Assembly (NCBI GenBank): GCA_963805645.1
Contig: CAWDVA010000007.1
Span: 62,001 to 126,000, forward strand
Direction of reading: 5' to 3'
DNA length: 64,000 nucleotides
Source: CAVXEH01 sp963805645
Lineage (GTDB): Bacteria > Chloroflexota > Limnocylindria > QHBO01
Made by a program: the position numbers and the translations under genes. Of the stretch, positions 1 to 9,010 are shown in pieces. The number at the start of each line of letters is the position of its first letter. Within the stretch, counting starts at the first letter, position 1. The notes below the pieces were generated by a model. The model was not told the DNA's origin. It saw only the letters and a list, made by a program, of their open reading frames with translations, and did no database searches.

Positions 1-1250
1 CGCTTTCCGGGCTCGTAGGGAGCGTCGCGCCGCTTGGCGATCATTCCCTCGAGCTCCTGCTCCCGCACCGCCTGCAGGAAGGCGTCGCCATCGGCCTCGA
101 CGTGCGGCGCGTAGCGAACCAGGGGGTGCGGCCGCAGGACACCCTCGAGCATCGCCTTGCGCTCGCGCAGCGGCACCGATAGTAGCGACCGGCCATCCAG
201 GTGGAGCAGGTCGAACACCCAGTACACGATCGGGATGGACGACCGCTCCTGGCCGGTCAGCGACCTCGCGTCAGGCCTCCGCCGTCCGGTTGCGATCTCG
301 AGCCCGCGCAGGCCGGTCCGCTCCTGGAGCAGGCTGAAGGAGGGTCGGCCCTGCGCATCGAGGGCGACCACCTCGCCGTCGACGATCGCATCGTGTGCCG
401 TGATCCACGGCGCCGGGCCGGCGAGGTCCGGGAAGTACACCGCGGCGTCCTTGCGGTTTCGCGTCCAGAGGCGCGCTGCCCCGTCGCGCACGACCGCCTC
501 GACCCGGTACCCGTCCCACTTCACCTCGAACAGCCAGTCCGGCGAGCTGAATCCCCCATCGACCGGCGTGGCGAGCATGGGCGCAATGAAGTCGGGCAGG
601 GGCGCCTCGCGCGCAGCGGACAGGTCCGGTGCCACGGGCGCTGACGGTGGGGACGCCTCGAACCGTGGCGTGACCCCCGCCACCAGCTCGTCGTTGGTCC
701 GCCCCGTGCGCACGCTGTGGGGGTGCTCCTCCGGATCCCAGCCATCGATCGCCGCATCGTCGCGCTTGTGGATCAGGAGCCAGGCGTTGGGATCCGAGGG
801 ACGACCGGTTCGATCACGGCGGCCGCCGGTGTGGACCAGGGTGAAGCGACCGCGCAGCTTCTCCCCGCGGATCGCGAACTTGAGCTCGCCGGCGTCGACC
901 GCCGCGCGCGGGTCGTCCGTCTCCTCCGGCTCGTAGGTTCCCCAGTCCCAGACGATCATGTCTCCCGCGCCGTATCCGCCCCGCGGGATGACGTCCTCGA
1001 ACGCGAGGTACTCGATGGGGTGATCCTCGGTGTGCTGGGCCAGCCGACGCGCGTCCGGGTCCAGCGTGGGGCCGCGCGGGACCGCCCAGCTGGCGAGCAC
1101 GCCGCCCATCTCGAGGCGCAGGTCATAGTGGAGACGGCTCGCCCGATGGCGGTGCACGACAAATCGCCCGCTCGTCTCCGGGATCGAGCCCGGAACGGGC
1201 TCCGGGGTCCGCGTGAAGTCCCGCTTGCGACGGTACGCATCGAGGGGCAT
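1..1250 (-). CDS. ligD: LigD-type ATP-dependent DNA ligase with N-terminal 3'-phosphoesterase domain, C-terminus outside window
   Basis: The frame is open from an ATG at 1250 to the window edge, so only the N-terminal 416 residues are seen. Residues about 20-130 match the LigD phosphoesterase domain (FVVHRHRASRLHYDLRLEM, WAVPRGPTLDP, EDHPIEYLAFEDVIP). The ligase nucleotidyltransferase domain follows, with motif I EVKWDGYR; Lys244 is the expected AMP-accepting lysine. VDGEVVAL and YWVFDLLHLDGR are later ligase motifs. These enzymes trim and seal ends in Ku-dependent end joining. No polymerase domain precedes the PE domain; one could lie beyond the window or in a separate gene. No ku gene is visible here. 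Confidence 0.9.
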   Translation of the reverse strand, partial: MPLDAYRRKRDFTRTPEPVPGSIPETSGRFVVHRHRASRLHYDLRLEMGGVLASWAVPRGPTLDPDARRLAQHTEDHPIEYLAFEDVIPRGGYGAGDMIVWDWGTYEPEETDDPRAAVDAGELKFAIRGEKLRGRFTLVHTGGRRDRTGRPSDPNAWLLIHKRDDAAIDGWDPEEHPHSVRTGRTNDELVAGVTPRFEASPPSAPVAPDLSAAREAPLPDFIAPMLATPVDGGFSSPDWLFEVKWDGYRVEAVVRDGAARLWTRNRKDAAVYFPDLAGPAPWITAHDAIVDGEVVALDAQGRPSFSLLQERTGLRGLEIATGRRRPDARSLTGQERSSIPIVYWVFDLLHLDGRSLLSVPLRERKAMLEGVLRPHPLVRYAPHVEADGDAFLQAVREQELEGMIAKRRDAPYEPGK

Positions 1251-1383
1251 CCACGGATGGTACCCGCGCTGGTTCAGTGCGCAACTATCAGCCGGTTGCG
1301 TTGCGAATCATTAACCGCGCCCGTTTCCGGATCGCAACCTTGCTCCGGCAGGCTGGGGGGCCAGTCCTCAGCGAGACGGCCTC

Positions 1384-2484
1384 TTGACGATACGTCGGCA
1401 GAACCGAACCGAGCAGCGGTCCGCGGCCGGTGGCAGCGTCGCCACTGCGGCGCTGATTCCCCTGCGCATCTTCCTGGGGGGGACCTTCCTGTATGCCGGG
1501 CTGGACAAGCTCCTGGACCCCACCTTCCTGGCAGCCGCCGGCCCCGGCTCCATCGGGGATCAGCTGCAGGCCTTCGCTCGCAACTCCCCGCTCGCCTTCC
1601 TCATCAACGGCATCGCCCTGCATGTGCCCGTGCTGATTGGCCTGGGGATGGCCGTCCTGGAGATCGCCATCGGCCTCGGCACCCTGGCGGGCTGGCTCTT
1701 TCGCCTCAGCGCCGGCCTCGGCGCGGCAGTCTCCCTCCTCTTCTGGCTTACCGCCTCCTGGTCGACGACGCCGTACTTCTACGGACCGGACCTGCCCTAC
1801 GCCGCCGGTTGGCTGACCCTGGCGCTGGCGGGGACCGGCGGGGCGTGGTCACTGCCGGCCTGGTTCGAGGCCCGTGAGCAGCCGCGCCGCAGGCCCGGGT
1901 TCGATCGCCGCAGCATGATCGCCGCACCGCCGTCAGAGGAGCGACGCCGCTTCCTGCAGATGATGGGCCTGGGGGCGGCGACGTTGGTCATCGCCGGCCC
2001 GTCGCTCCTGGTGGGACGCATTGCAGCCATGACGAAGGAAGGGGGCGGAGGCGACGATGGCCGTGCCCTTGCCGCCGCGACCCCTGCCCCGACCGCGACG
2101 GCCGCCGGAGGCAGCGCTGCCACCGCGGCCCCATCGGCCGCGGCTGCAACGGCGACCCCGGCCGGCGGCGCGACCGTCCTCGCGAAGGGCAGCCAGCTCG
2201 CATCGGCCGCGTCGGTGTCGACATACGATCCGGCCACGGGTGACCCGGTGCTCGTCATCAAGCTGCCCTCCGGATCGGTGGTGGCGTACGACGCGGTCTG
2301 CACCCATGCGGGCTGCACGGTCCAGTACGACCCGCGCAGCGCCATCATCTGGTGCCCGTGCCACGGCGCCGAGTTCGACCCGGCCCACAAGGCGAGGGTG
2401 CTGGGAGGACCAACCTTCACACCCCTGGCGGCCATTCCCATCACCGTCGATCCGTCGAGCGGTGACGTGACGACGAAGGCCTAG
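1384..2484 (+). CDS. DoxX-like membrane domain fused to a Tat-like segment and a Rieske 2Fe-2S domain
   Basis: A 366-residue protein with a TTG start; no better start is visible. Residues about 15-165 are a DoxX-type module with four hydrophobic segments (PLRIFLGGTFLYAGLDKLLD is typical). A twin-arginine-like stretch follows near 186 (RRRFLQMMGLGAATLVIAG), then an Ala/Thr/Pro-rich linker and a C-terminal Rieske domain. The cluster ligands are visible as Cys306-T-His308 and Cys324-P-Cys326-His327, with Cys311/Cys326 as the probable disulfide. Likely a membrane-anchored electron-transfer protein with the Rieske domain outside the membrane; the redox partner is unknown. The fusion order is unusual. 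It converges on the HAD gene with a 13-bp gap. Confidence 0.85.
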   Translation: MTIRRQNRTEQRSAAGGSVATAALIPLRIFLGGTFLYAGLDKLLDPTFLAAAGPGSIGDQLQAFARNSPLAFLINGIALHVPVLIGLGMAVLEIAIGLGTLAGWLFRLSAGLGAAVSLLFWLTASWSTTPYFYGPDLPYAAGWLTLALAGTGGAWSLPAWFEAREQPRRRPGFDRRSMIAAPPSEERRRFLQMMGLGAATLVIAGPSLLVGRIAAMTKEGGGGDDGRALAAATPAPTATAAGGSAATAAPSAAAATATPAGGATVLAKGSQLASAASVSTYDPATGDPVLVIKLPSGSVVAYDAVCTHAGCTVQYDPRSAIIWCPCHGAEFDPAHKARVLGGPTFTPLAAIPITVDPSSGDVTTKA

Positions 2485-2489
2485 ACGCC

Positions 2490-2510
2490 CCGCCTCGCTA
2501 GCTCAGGCGG
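2490..2510. terminator. Possible bidirectional hairpin between convergent genes
   Basis: CCGCCT at 2490-2495 pairs with AGGCGG at 2505-2510 around a 9-nt loop, across the stop region of the two convergent genes. The stem is short and no T-tract follows, so termination is only suggested. Confidence 0.25.
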
Positions 2511-3187
2511 AGCGAGAACCGCTCGAGGGTCTCGATGACCTCCGCCGCGCCCGCCACGCGCAGCGTCGCGGCATCGACGGCGCCGGTCGTGACCCCGATG
2601 GGATACATCTCCGCCGTCCTGGCAGCCTGCATGTCGAAGGTCGAGTCACCCACGTACCACGCATCCATCGCGGCGATCCCGAGCTCTTCGGCCGCGCGCA
2701 GCAGGAGGTCCGGGGCTGGCTTGGCTTGCGTCACGTGCGTGCCGTCCACCACCACCGGTTCGCGAGCCAGCCGCAGGGCGGCGACCGACGCGGCCACCTG
2801 CTCGCGACGGCTCGACGTTGCAATCGCCCAGGCGATCCCCGCCCGGTCAAGGGCCACGGTCGCCTCCCGCGCGCCCGGCAGCGGGCGCGGATCGACGTTC
2901 AACGCGCCGTACAGCTCTCCGGAGCGCACGTCGATCGCCTCCGCGCGGCGGTCGTCGATAGCGATTCCCGCCTCCGAGCCCACCAGCTTCGCCAACCAGC
3001 GGCCGTCCGACCCGATGAGGGCTGCAACCCGGCCGGCCGTCGCCGGGATCCGTTCCTCCGCGAACACGGCCAGCCACGCCTGGATGCGGCGCCCGACCGT
3101 GTCGACCAGCGTGCCGTCGAGGTCGAAGATGACCGCGGACGGCGGCGGAGGAGAAGGCCGGCTGACGGACTCGGCAGGACGATGCAT
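2498..3187 (-). CDS. HAD-family hydrolase, phosphoglycolate phosphatase/beta-phosphoglucomutase-like
   Basis: A 229-residue HAD-superfamily protein. Motif I is FDLDGTLVDT near residue 20 (nucleophile Asp and acid/base Asp), motif II is the Thr/Ser region ATSSRREQ, Lys is in QAKPAPD, and motif IV is YVGDSTFDMQAA. The alpha-helical cap between motifs I and II fits subclass I phosphatases of the PGP/Gph type; the true substrate cannot be read. The frame can be extended upstream, but ATG 3187 is preferred because longer forms overlap the divergent aminotransferase. Only 19 bp separate the two divergent starts, so any promoters must overlap coding sequence. Confidence 0.85.
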   Translation of the reverse strand: MHRPAESVSRPSPPPPSAVIFDLDGTLVDTVGRRIQAWLAVFAEERIPATAGRVAALIGSDGRWLAKLVGSEAGIAIDDRRAEAIDVRSGELYGALNVDPRPLPGAREATVALDRAGIAWAIATSSRREQVAASVAALRLAREPVVVDGTHVTQAKPAPDLLLRAAEELGIAAMDAWYVGDSTFDMQAARTAEMYPIGVTTGAVDAATLRVAGAAEVIETLERFSLRLS

Positions 3188-3206
3188 CGGACTACGATAC
3201 CGGCCC

Positions 3207-4439
3207 ATGCCGTCGCCGTTCGCATCGCACTGGACCCTGGAGCCGGGGCTCGACTTCCTCAACCACGGCTCGTTCGGCGCAACACCGCGCGAGGTCCTCG
3301 CGGATCAGCAGGCGTGGCGCCAACAGATGGAGACCGAGCCGGTCCGCTTCTTCGGCCGCGAGGCCGAAGAAGCGCTCGACGCGGCGCGCGGCGCGCTCGC
3401 CGAGTTCGTGGGCGCCGATGCGGACGACCTCGCGTTCGTGCCGAACGCCACCACCGGCGTCAACACGGTCCTCCGATCCCTGGCGCTCAAGCCCGGCGAT
3501 GAGCTGCTCACAACGGACCACGAGTACAACGCCGTCCGCAACGCCATGGACGCCGTCGCGACCGCGGCATCGGCCCGCGTCGTCACGGTCCCGATCGCCT
3601 ACCCCGGCACCACGCCCGAAGCGGTTGTCGCTGCCCTCCTCGAGCGCGTCACGCCGCGCACGCGCCTGGCGGTTCTCGACCACGTCACCAGCGCCACCGC
3701 GCTGGTGCTCCCGGTGCGCGAGGTCGCCACCGCGCTTGCCGCACATGGCATCGACACCCTGATCGACGGGGCCCACGCCCCCGGCATGCTGCCGCTCGCC
3801 ATCGAGCAGCTCGGGGCGGCGTACTACGCGGGAAACCTGCACAAGTGGGTGTGCGCGCCCAAGGGCGCGGCGTTCCTGTGGGTGCGGCGCGACCGCCAGG
3901 CGGGCGTTCGGCCGCTGGTCATCAGCCATGGCGCCAACGCGCCGCGAACCGACCGCACCCGGTTCCGTCTCGAGTTCGACTGGACCGGGACCGCGGATCT
4001 CACCGCCTACCTCGCCGTCCCGGCAGCTCTGCGCTTCAGCGCGGCCCTGCTGCCCGGCGGCTGGGGGGCGCTTCGGGGGCGAAACCACGACCTGGCCCTG
4101 GCGGGGCGAGACCTGCTCTGCACCGCGCTCGGGACGCCAACGCCGGTTTCCGACGTCATGATCGGAACCATGGCCTCCGTCCCGCTCCCCCAGGTCACCA
4201 CACCGGGAAGCGTCCAGGGCGTGGACCTCTATGCGGACCCGGTCCACGCGGCACTGGTGGAGCACGGCTTCCAGGTCATGGTCACTCCGTGGCCCCAGCG
4301 ACCCGATGGCGGCCCGTGGCGCCGCCTGGTGCGGATCAGCGCCGCCGCATACAACGACCTGGAGCAGTTCCGACGTCTCGCCTCTGTCCTCCCGAAGATC
4401 GTGGCCACGACCCACGGACAGACCACGGTGGGCCGCTGA
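3207..4439 (+). CDS. Class V aminotransferase, isopenicillin-N epimerase/cysteine desulfurase-like
   Basis: A 410-residue PLP enzyme of the class V fold. It begins FLNHGSFGATPREVL, the usual N-terminus of the epimerase-like (CefD-like) branch. DGAHAPGML carries the PLP-contacting Asp/His, and the Schiff-base lysine is in GNLHKWVCAPKGAAF near residue 213. In this branch the substrate is rarely known; cysteine-desulfurase-like or amino-acid epimerase chemistry are options. Its TGA overlaps the ATG of pdxH by one base, so the two are almost certainly cotranscribed. The pairing with a PLP-synthesis enzyme is suggestive of cofactor supply. Confidence 0.85.
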   Translation: MPSPFASHWTLEPGLDFLNHGSFGATPREVLADQQAWRQQMETEPVRFFGREAEEALDAARGALAEFVGADADDLAFVPNATTGVNTVLRSLALKPGDELLTTDHEYNAVRNAMDAVATAASARVVTVPIAYPGTTPEAVVAALLERVTPRTRLAVLDHVTSATALVLPVREVATALAAHGIDTLIDGAHAPGMLPLAIEQLGAAYYAGNLHKWVCAPKGAAFLWVRRDRQAGVRPLVISHGANAPRTDRTRFRLEFDWTGTADLTAYLAVPAALRFSAALLPGGWGALRGRNHDLALAGRDLLCTALGTPTPVSDVMIGTMASVPLPQVTTPGSVQGVDLYADPVHAALVEHGFQVMVTPWPQRPDGGPWRRLVRISAAAYNDLEQFRRLASVLPKIVATTHGQTTVGR

Positions 4440-5041
4440 TGGCCGTCGATCCGGCGCACCTGGATCCCGACCCGCTGCGGCAGCTGCGGGCCTGGATCGC
4501 CGAGGCGACCGAGGCAGGTGAGCCGATGCCGGAGGCCATGGCGCTCGCCACCGCGAGCGCCGACGGGGCGCCATCGGTGCGCATGGTTCTCCTGCGCGGC
4601 CTGGACGCCGATGGGCTCCGCTTCTACACCAACCGGGCCAGCCGCAAGGGACGCGACCTGTTCGCGAACCCGCGCGCCGCCGTCGTCCTGCACTGGCCGT
4701 CGCTCGAACGGCAGGTCCGGGTGGCGGGCAGCGTGGAGAGCATGACCCCGGAGGAGTCCGCGACGTACTGGTCCGGCCGTCCCCGTGGAAGCCGGCTCGC
4801 GGCCTGGTCTTCGGTGCAGGGTGCGCCGACCGAATCGCGCGAGGCCATGGAGGACCGCTACACGGAGATGGACGACCAGTTCCCCGACGACGCGATCCCT
4901 TTGCCGCCGTTCTGGGGCGGGTACCGCCTGGTCCCCGACGTCTACGAGTTCTGGGAGAGCCGCGAGAATCGCCTCCACGACCGGGTGGAGTACCTGCGCG
5001 ACGGCTCGAGGGGTTGGCGCCGGCGCAGGCTGCAGCCCTAG
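4439..5041 (+). CDS. pdxH: Pyridoxamine 5'-phosphate oxidase
   Basis: A 200-residue PdxH-type flavoprotein that oxidises pyridoxine/pyridoxamine 5'-phosphate to PLP using FMN. Family features include MALATASADGAPSVRMVLLR, the FMN-binding FYTNRASRKGRDL stretch, the conserved WSGRPRGSRLAAWSS segment, PLPPFWGGYRLVP, and the C-terminal WESRENRLHDRVEY signature. Full length for the family. Translationally coupled to the upstream aminotransferase (TGATG). Its last four bases overlap the end of the convergent cNMP-binding gene. Confidence 0.95.
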   Translation: MAVDPAHLDPDPLRQLRAWIAEATEAGEPMPEAMALATASADGAPSVRMVLLRGLDADGLRFYTNRASRKGRDLFANPRAAVVLHWPSLERQVRVAGSVESMTPEESATYWSGRPRGSRLAAWSSVQGAPTESREAMEDRYTEMDDQFPDDAIPLPPFWGGYRLVPDVYEFWESRENRLHDRVEYLRDGSRGWRRRRLQP

Positions 5042-5511
5042 TGCAGGTGGTGCTCCCGTCGATGGATGCGGGCGATGAGCGCCTCCATGATCGGGATGGC
5101 GATCTGCGGGTTCTCCTTGAGCAGCGCGGTGAACTCCCACGCCACGAAGAGCACGCACTCGGTGGGCTCCGTCGCCCGGACCGTGGCGGTACGCGGGTGC
5201 TCCTCGATCAGGGCAAGCTCGCCGAAGAAGCCACCCGGTCCCAGCTCCCCAACCTCCTCGGGTGATCCCTCCTCGCCGCGTTCGACCGAGACGTGGCCGC
5301 TGAGGATGACGTAGAGCGCGGATGCGGGGGCATCCTGGGTGACGATCGCCTCGCCCGTCACGTAGGTCCGCCGCTTGGCATGCTCGGCCAGCCGTTCAAG
5401 GGTCTTGCGATCGAGGCCCGCCAGCAGGGGTACGCTGGCCAGGGTCGGTACGAGGTCCACGCGTCGTCTCCTCCTGCGCCGCTCCGGCTTGCGCGCCGGC
5501 GTGGTCCGCAT
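5038..5511 (-). CDS. Single cyclic-nucleotide-binding domain protein
   Basis: A 157-residue protein consisting of one cNMP-binding beta-roll. PLLAGLDRKTLERLAEHA starts the domain, and the phosphate-binding cassette is FFGELALIEEHPRTATVRA near residue 95, with Glu and Arg in the positions used to bind cyclic nucleotide. There is no HTH and no transmembrane part. The N-terminus has a run of arginines (ERRRRRRRVD). It may be a cNMP-responsive adaptor; two nucleotide-cyclase proteins and a Crp-like factor also lie in this window. The target is unknown. Confidence 0.85.
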   Translation of the reverse strand: MRTTPARKPERRRRRRRVDLVPTLASVPLLAGLDRKTLERLAEHAKRRTYVTGEAIVTQDAPASALYVILSGHVSVERGEEGSPEEVGELGPGGFFGELALIEEHPRTATVRATEPTECVLFVAWEFTALLKENPQIAIPIMEALIARIHRREHHLH

Positions 5512-5657
5512 CCTACCTCCACCGCACCGCGCCGCAAAGGGGTGTCACGCACCGCTCGGGCGGGTCGGGCCGTAACCCACCGAATCGGTCCCCGGCACCA
5601 GCCGGTCGGCCCATTCGGCCCTGTCCCGGCGCGGCCCGCGCCCGATACGGTCGGGAC

Positions 5658-8315
5658 ATGACCCCGATGCCGCTCGACGCGGGCGCGCCCGTGGACGCGG
5701 CCATCCCGCCGCACGCCCGCGCGACAGACGCCATCTTCGAGGAGCTGGCAACCGGCCCCGACGGGCTCTCCTCGGCGGAGGTCCGGGAGCGCCGAGACCG
5801 CCATGGCCCGAACAGCCTCCGCGAGCAGCGAGGGGTACCCGCCTGGCGCCTCCTGCTCGACGAGATCCGCAACCCGCTCGTGCTGATTCTGGTTGGCGCG
5901 GTCGTGGTGCTGGTCGTGGTCAGCATCGTCGAACCCGCGGAGAGCAGCTGGGGCGACGCCGTTCTCATCGTCGCGATCGTGACGCTCAACGGCGCCCTCG
6001 GGTTCGTGCAGAACTACCGGGCCCAGCGCGGCATCGAGGCCCTCCGACGTCTCGAGGTGCCCGAGGTGCGGGTGCTCCGGGACGGCTCGCCCGGCGTGGT
6101 GCATGCCACCGAGCTGGTGCCCGGTGACGTCGTGCTGCTCGAGGAGGGTGACCGGATTCCTGCCGATGGGCGGCTGATCCGTGCACACGACCTGCGCATC
6201 GACGAGTCCCCCCTGACCGGGGAGAGCATGCCCGTGGACAAGTCGGTCGACCCGGTGTCGGCGTCGGCCTCCCTGGCCGAACGAACGGACATGGTGTACC
6301 TGGGAACCGCGGTTGTCGCCGGGCGTGGTCGCGCGGTGGTGACCGCCATCGGCATGGCCACGGAGGTGGGTGCCATTGCCGAGGCGGTGCAGGGGGTGAC
6401 CGAGGGCCCCACCCCGTTCCAGCGCGAGGTGGGCATCCTGGGTCGCCGGATCACGGGGATCATCGGGGCCCTCATCGTGATCATCGCCGCACTGCAGCTC
6501 ACCGTTGGCGGCCTGGGCCTGCTCGACACGTTCGTCGCGGCCGTCGCCCTCGCCGTCGCGGCCATTCCCGAAGGGCTGCCCGTGGTCATGACCCTTGCCC
6601 TCGCCTTCGGCACCCGCCGGATGCTCGACCGCCACGCGCTCGTGCGCTCGTTGCCGGTGGTCGAGATCGTGGGCGGAGCAGAGGTCGTGTGCACCGACAA
6701 GACCGGCACCATCACCGAGGGCCGCATGAGCCTTCGCCGCCTGCACGCCGATGGCGTCACCATCGAGGTCGCCGGGGGTGAGGGGCCGGGCGCCTTCACC
6801 ATCGACGGGCGGCCGGTCGAGCTGGGCACCAGTCCCGCCATCCTGGTCGCCGGCCTGTGCAACAACGCCCATCGCCGCAGGGATGGCTCGTTCCTCGGAG
6901 ACCCGACCGAGGTCGCGCTGCTCCAGGGCGCCTTGCTTGCCGGTGCCGACCTCGACGCCTGGCAGCGTCTCGAGGAACTGCCCTTCTCGTCGGAGCGCAA
7001 GCGGATGAGCGTCGCGGTGCGGTCCGACGACGGGACCACCCGGGTGCTGGCCAAGGGGGCGCCCGAGGTGCTCCTGGAACGCTGCACCGGCGTGCTGCGG
7101 GACGGAGGCGCCGTGCCCATGAGCCCTGACCTGCGGGACGCGATCCAGGCAGCCCAGGCCCAGCTCACCGACCAGGCGTTTCGGGTGCTGGCGCTGGCCG
7201 GGCGCGAGGGCGCGCCGGCCGACCGTGACACCATGGAATCGGACCTGGTCTTCTATGGTCTCGCGGCCCTCGCCGATCCGCCGCGCGCCGCCGCCGGACC
7301 CGCCCTGCGCGCCACGGCCGCCGCGGGGATCCGGGTGGTGATGATCACCGGCGATAACGCGCGGACCGCGGCCGCCATCGGCAAGGAGATCGGCCTCCGG
7401 GGCCGCGCCATCGAAGGGCGCGAGCTCGAGGCGCTCTCGGACGAGGAGATCGTGGCCGAGGGCGGCATCTTCGCCCGGGTCGAGCCGGTGCACAAGCTTC
7501 GGATCCTTGACGCCTTCCGCGCCGGCGACCACGTCGTGGTGATGACCGGTGATGGCGTGAACGACGCCCCTGCCCTGAAGGGAGCCGACGTCGGGATCGC
7601 CATGGGCATCCGCGGCACCGACGTGGCCCGCGACGCCTCCGACATGGTCCTCCTCGACGACAACTTCGCCACGATCGTGGCGGCCATCGAGGAGGGCCGG
7701 CGGATCGCGGCCAACATCCGCAAGTTCCTCAACTACCTGCTCAGCGGGAACGTGGCCGAGGTGCTCGTGATCCTCGTCGCCTCCCTGTTCGGGCTGCTGC
7801 CGGTCACCGCGGTCCAGATCCTGTGGGTGAATCTCGTGACGGACAGCGGACCGGCGGTCGCGCTGGCGATCGATCCCGCGGCGCCCGGGCTGATGGACCA
7901 GCCGCCACGCCGAGGACCCATCATCGGCCGCGCCATGCTGGCCCTGGTGGTCGGGGTGGGGCTCCTCATCTCGGCCATCGTGCTGGCGACGTTCGCCATC
8001 GGCCTGGCCCTCTTCGACCTGGAGACGGCGCGGACTATGACCTTCACCGCCCTGGTCACCCAGGAGTACCTGCGCCTGGTCGTCATCCGCCTGCATGAGC
8101 ACGCCCCGCTGTTCGCCAACCGCTGGCTCGTCGTCGCGGTGGCCGTCAGCCTGGTGCTCCAGCTGGCCCTCCTCTACTCGCCACTGGGCGGGCTCTTCGA
8201 TGCGGTTGCCCTCGGGCCTCTCAGCTGGGCGGTCATCGGGGCCGGAGTCGTCGTGGGCCTCCCCGCGGCACTCGGCGTCACGCGTCTCGTCCGCTCGCGG
8301 TTCGGGCCCCTCTAG
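5658..8315 (+). CDS. Cation-transporting P-type ATPase, Ca2+/PMCA-SERCA type (P2)
   Basis: An 885-residue P-type ATPase. In order: N-terminal cation-ATPase domain, the first membrane pair, the actuator domain with TGES, the AIPEGLPVVMTLALAFGTRRM membrane segment typical of P2 pumps, phosphorylation motif CTDKTGT (Asp near 347), nucleotide-binding KGAPEVLLERC, hinge MTGDGVNDAPALKGAD near 630, and a C-terminal membrane bundle. PEGLP and the C-terminal cation-ATPase bundle fit Ca2+ or Mn2+ export rather than heavy metals; there is no N-terminal CxxC domain. Full length. A monocistronic context is likely. Confidence 0.92.
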   Translation: MTPMPLDAGAPVDAAIPPHARATDAIFEELATGPDGLSSAEVRERRDRHGPNSLREQRGVPAWRLLLDEIRNPLVLILVGAVVVLVVVSIVEPAESSWGDAVLIVAIVTLNGALGFVQNYRAQRGIEALRRLEVPEVRVLRDGSPGVVHATELVPGDVVLLEEGDRIPADGRLIRAHDLRIDESPLTGESMPVDKSVDPVSASASLAERTDMVYLGTAVVAGRGRAVVTAIGMATEVGAIAEAVQGVTEGPTPFQREVGILGRRITGIIGALIVIIAALQLTVGGLGLLDTFVAAVALAVAAIPEGLPVVMTLALAFGTRRMLDRHALVRSLPVVEIVGGAEVVCTDKTGTITEGRMSLRRLHADGVTIEVAGGEGPGAFTIDGRPVELGTSPAILVAGLCNNAHRRRDGSFLGDPTEVALLQGALLAGADLDAWQRLEELPFSSERKRMSVAVRSDDGTTRVLAKGAPEVLLERCTGVLRDGGAVPMSPDLRDAIQAAQAQLTDQAFRVLALAGREGAPADRDTMESDLVFYGLAALADPPRAAAGPALRATAAAGIRVVMITGDNARTAAAIGKEIGLRGRAIEGRELEALSDEEIVAEGGIFARVEPVHKLRILDAFRAGDHVVVMTGDGVNDAPALKGADVGIAMGIRGTDVARDASDMVLLDDNFATIVAAIEEGRRIAANIRKFLNYLLSGNVAEVLVILVASLFGLLPVTAVQILWVNLVTDSGPAVALAIDPAAPGLMDQPPRRGPIIGRAMLALVVGVGLLISAIVLATFAIGLALFDLETARTMTFTALVTQEYLRLVVIRLHEHAPLFANRWLVVAVAVSLVLQLALLYSPLGGLFDAVALGPLSWAVIGAGVVVGLPAALGVTRLVRSRFGPL

Positions 8316-8415
8316 CCGCTCCGCCCCGCCTGGGCTGAATGGGTCGCCCGGCCCTTGTCCGATTGCACTCCCGATCGCACGCTGAGGACGAGAACCGTCA
8401 CTCGAGGAGGATGTC

Positions 8416-8526
8416 TTGGCGATCGCCTTCGGCGCCGACCGGCTGGTCGCCTACGGGTTCATGGGGGCCGGCGTGCTCGTCTCCCTGGCGGGCGCCAACC
8501 TCGGCTGCGGGCGCGGCGTCGACTGA
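8416..8526 (+). pseudogene. N-terminal piece of a small membrane protein, cut by in-frame TGA
   Basis: GAGGAGG at 8404-8410 sits 5 nt before a TTG that opens a 36-codon frame with a hydrophobic stretch (VAYGFMGAGVLVSLAGANLG). It ends at TGA 8524-8526. The same frame continues at once as the 146-residue membrane ORF at 8530, which lacks its own Shine-Dalgarno. Together they look like one gene broken by a nonsense codon; an independent 36-residue peptide is the alternative. Confidence 0.45.
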
Positions 8527-8529
8527 TTT

Positions 8530-8970
8530 GTGGCCGTGTACGCGCCCATCGTCATCGCGGCAGGCTCGCTGGCGAACCTCCTGTTCGCCGCCATGTTCAC
8601 GGCGCGCGTGGTCGCCCCTGGCTGGGCGCATCTGCTCGGGCTGTCAGGCACCGCCATGGCGCTCCCGCTGCTCGGCGCCTCGCTCATCGCCTGGCAGCAC
8701 CACCTCTCCGCGTGGGAGATCGGACTGCCGCTCGTCTTCGTCGCCTTCGCGCTCGTGGAGCTGGCCGTGGACACCGTCTTCCGCCTGGACGTCCGTCACA
8801 CGGCGTGGCTGTGGCCGTACCTGCTCTCCTTCTACCTGGCCCAGTGGGCGGTCATCGGCGCAGGCTTCCGTGTCTCGCGCGTCGGGGGGTTCGTCCTGCT
8901 GGCCACGTACTTCGTCTGCCTGGCCGCCACGGCATACTCGTACCGGTCCGTAGGGCACGGACCGGCGTGA
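8530..8970 (+). CDS. Hypothetical polytopic membrane protein (possibly the rest of a TGA-interrupted gene)
   Basis: A 146-residue ORF from GTG 8530 with about five hydrophobic helices (YAPIVIAAGSLANLLFAAMF, LLGLSGTAMALPLLGASLIA, IGLPLVFVAFALVELAVDTV, and two more near the C-terminus). I do not recognise the family. No ribosome-binding site precedes GTG 8530, whereas a strong one precedes the upstream in-frame piece at 8416. The intact protein would have been about 184 residues. It is followed after 40 bp by a methyltransferase on the same strand. Confidence 0.6.
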   Translation: MAVYAPIVIAAGSLANLLFAAMFTARVVAPGWAHLLGLSGTAMALPLLGASLIAWQHHLSAWEIGLPLVFVAFALVELAVDTVFRLDVRHTAWLWPYLLSFYLAQWAVIGAGFRVSRVGGFVLLATYFVCLAATAYSYRSVGHGPA

Positions 8971-9010
8971 GTCCGGCTCGGGCCGGCATCCTGCACATGG
9001 GAGGTGGGCC

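Noticed and set aside
717..1877. 386-codon plus-strand open frame
   Set aside because: It crosses from antisense of ligD into an alternative frame of the DoxX-Rieske gene and has no coherent domain.
5358..8102. 914-codon minus-strand open frame
   Set aside because: It runs antisense to the complete P-type ATPase, is rich in His/Asp/Arg/Gly without any domain, and overlaps the cNMP-binding gene. It is an artefact of high GC.
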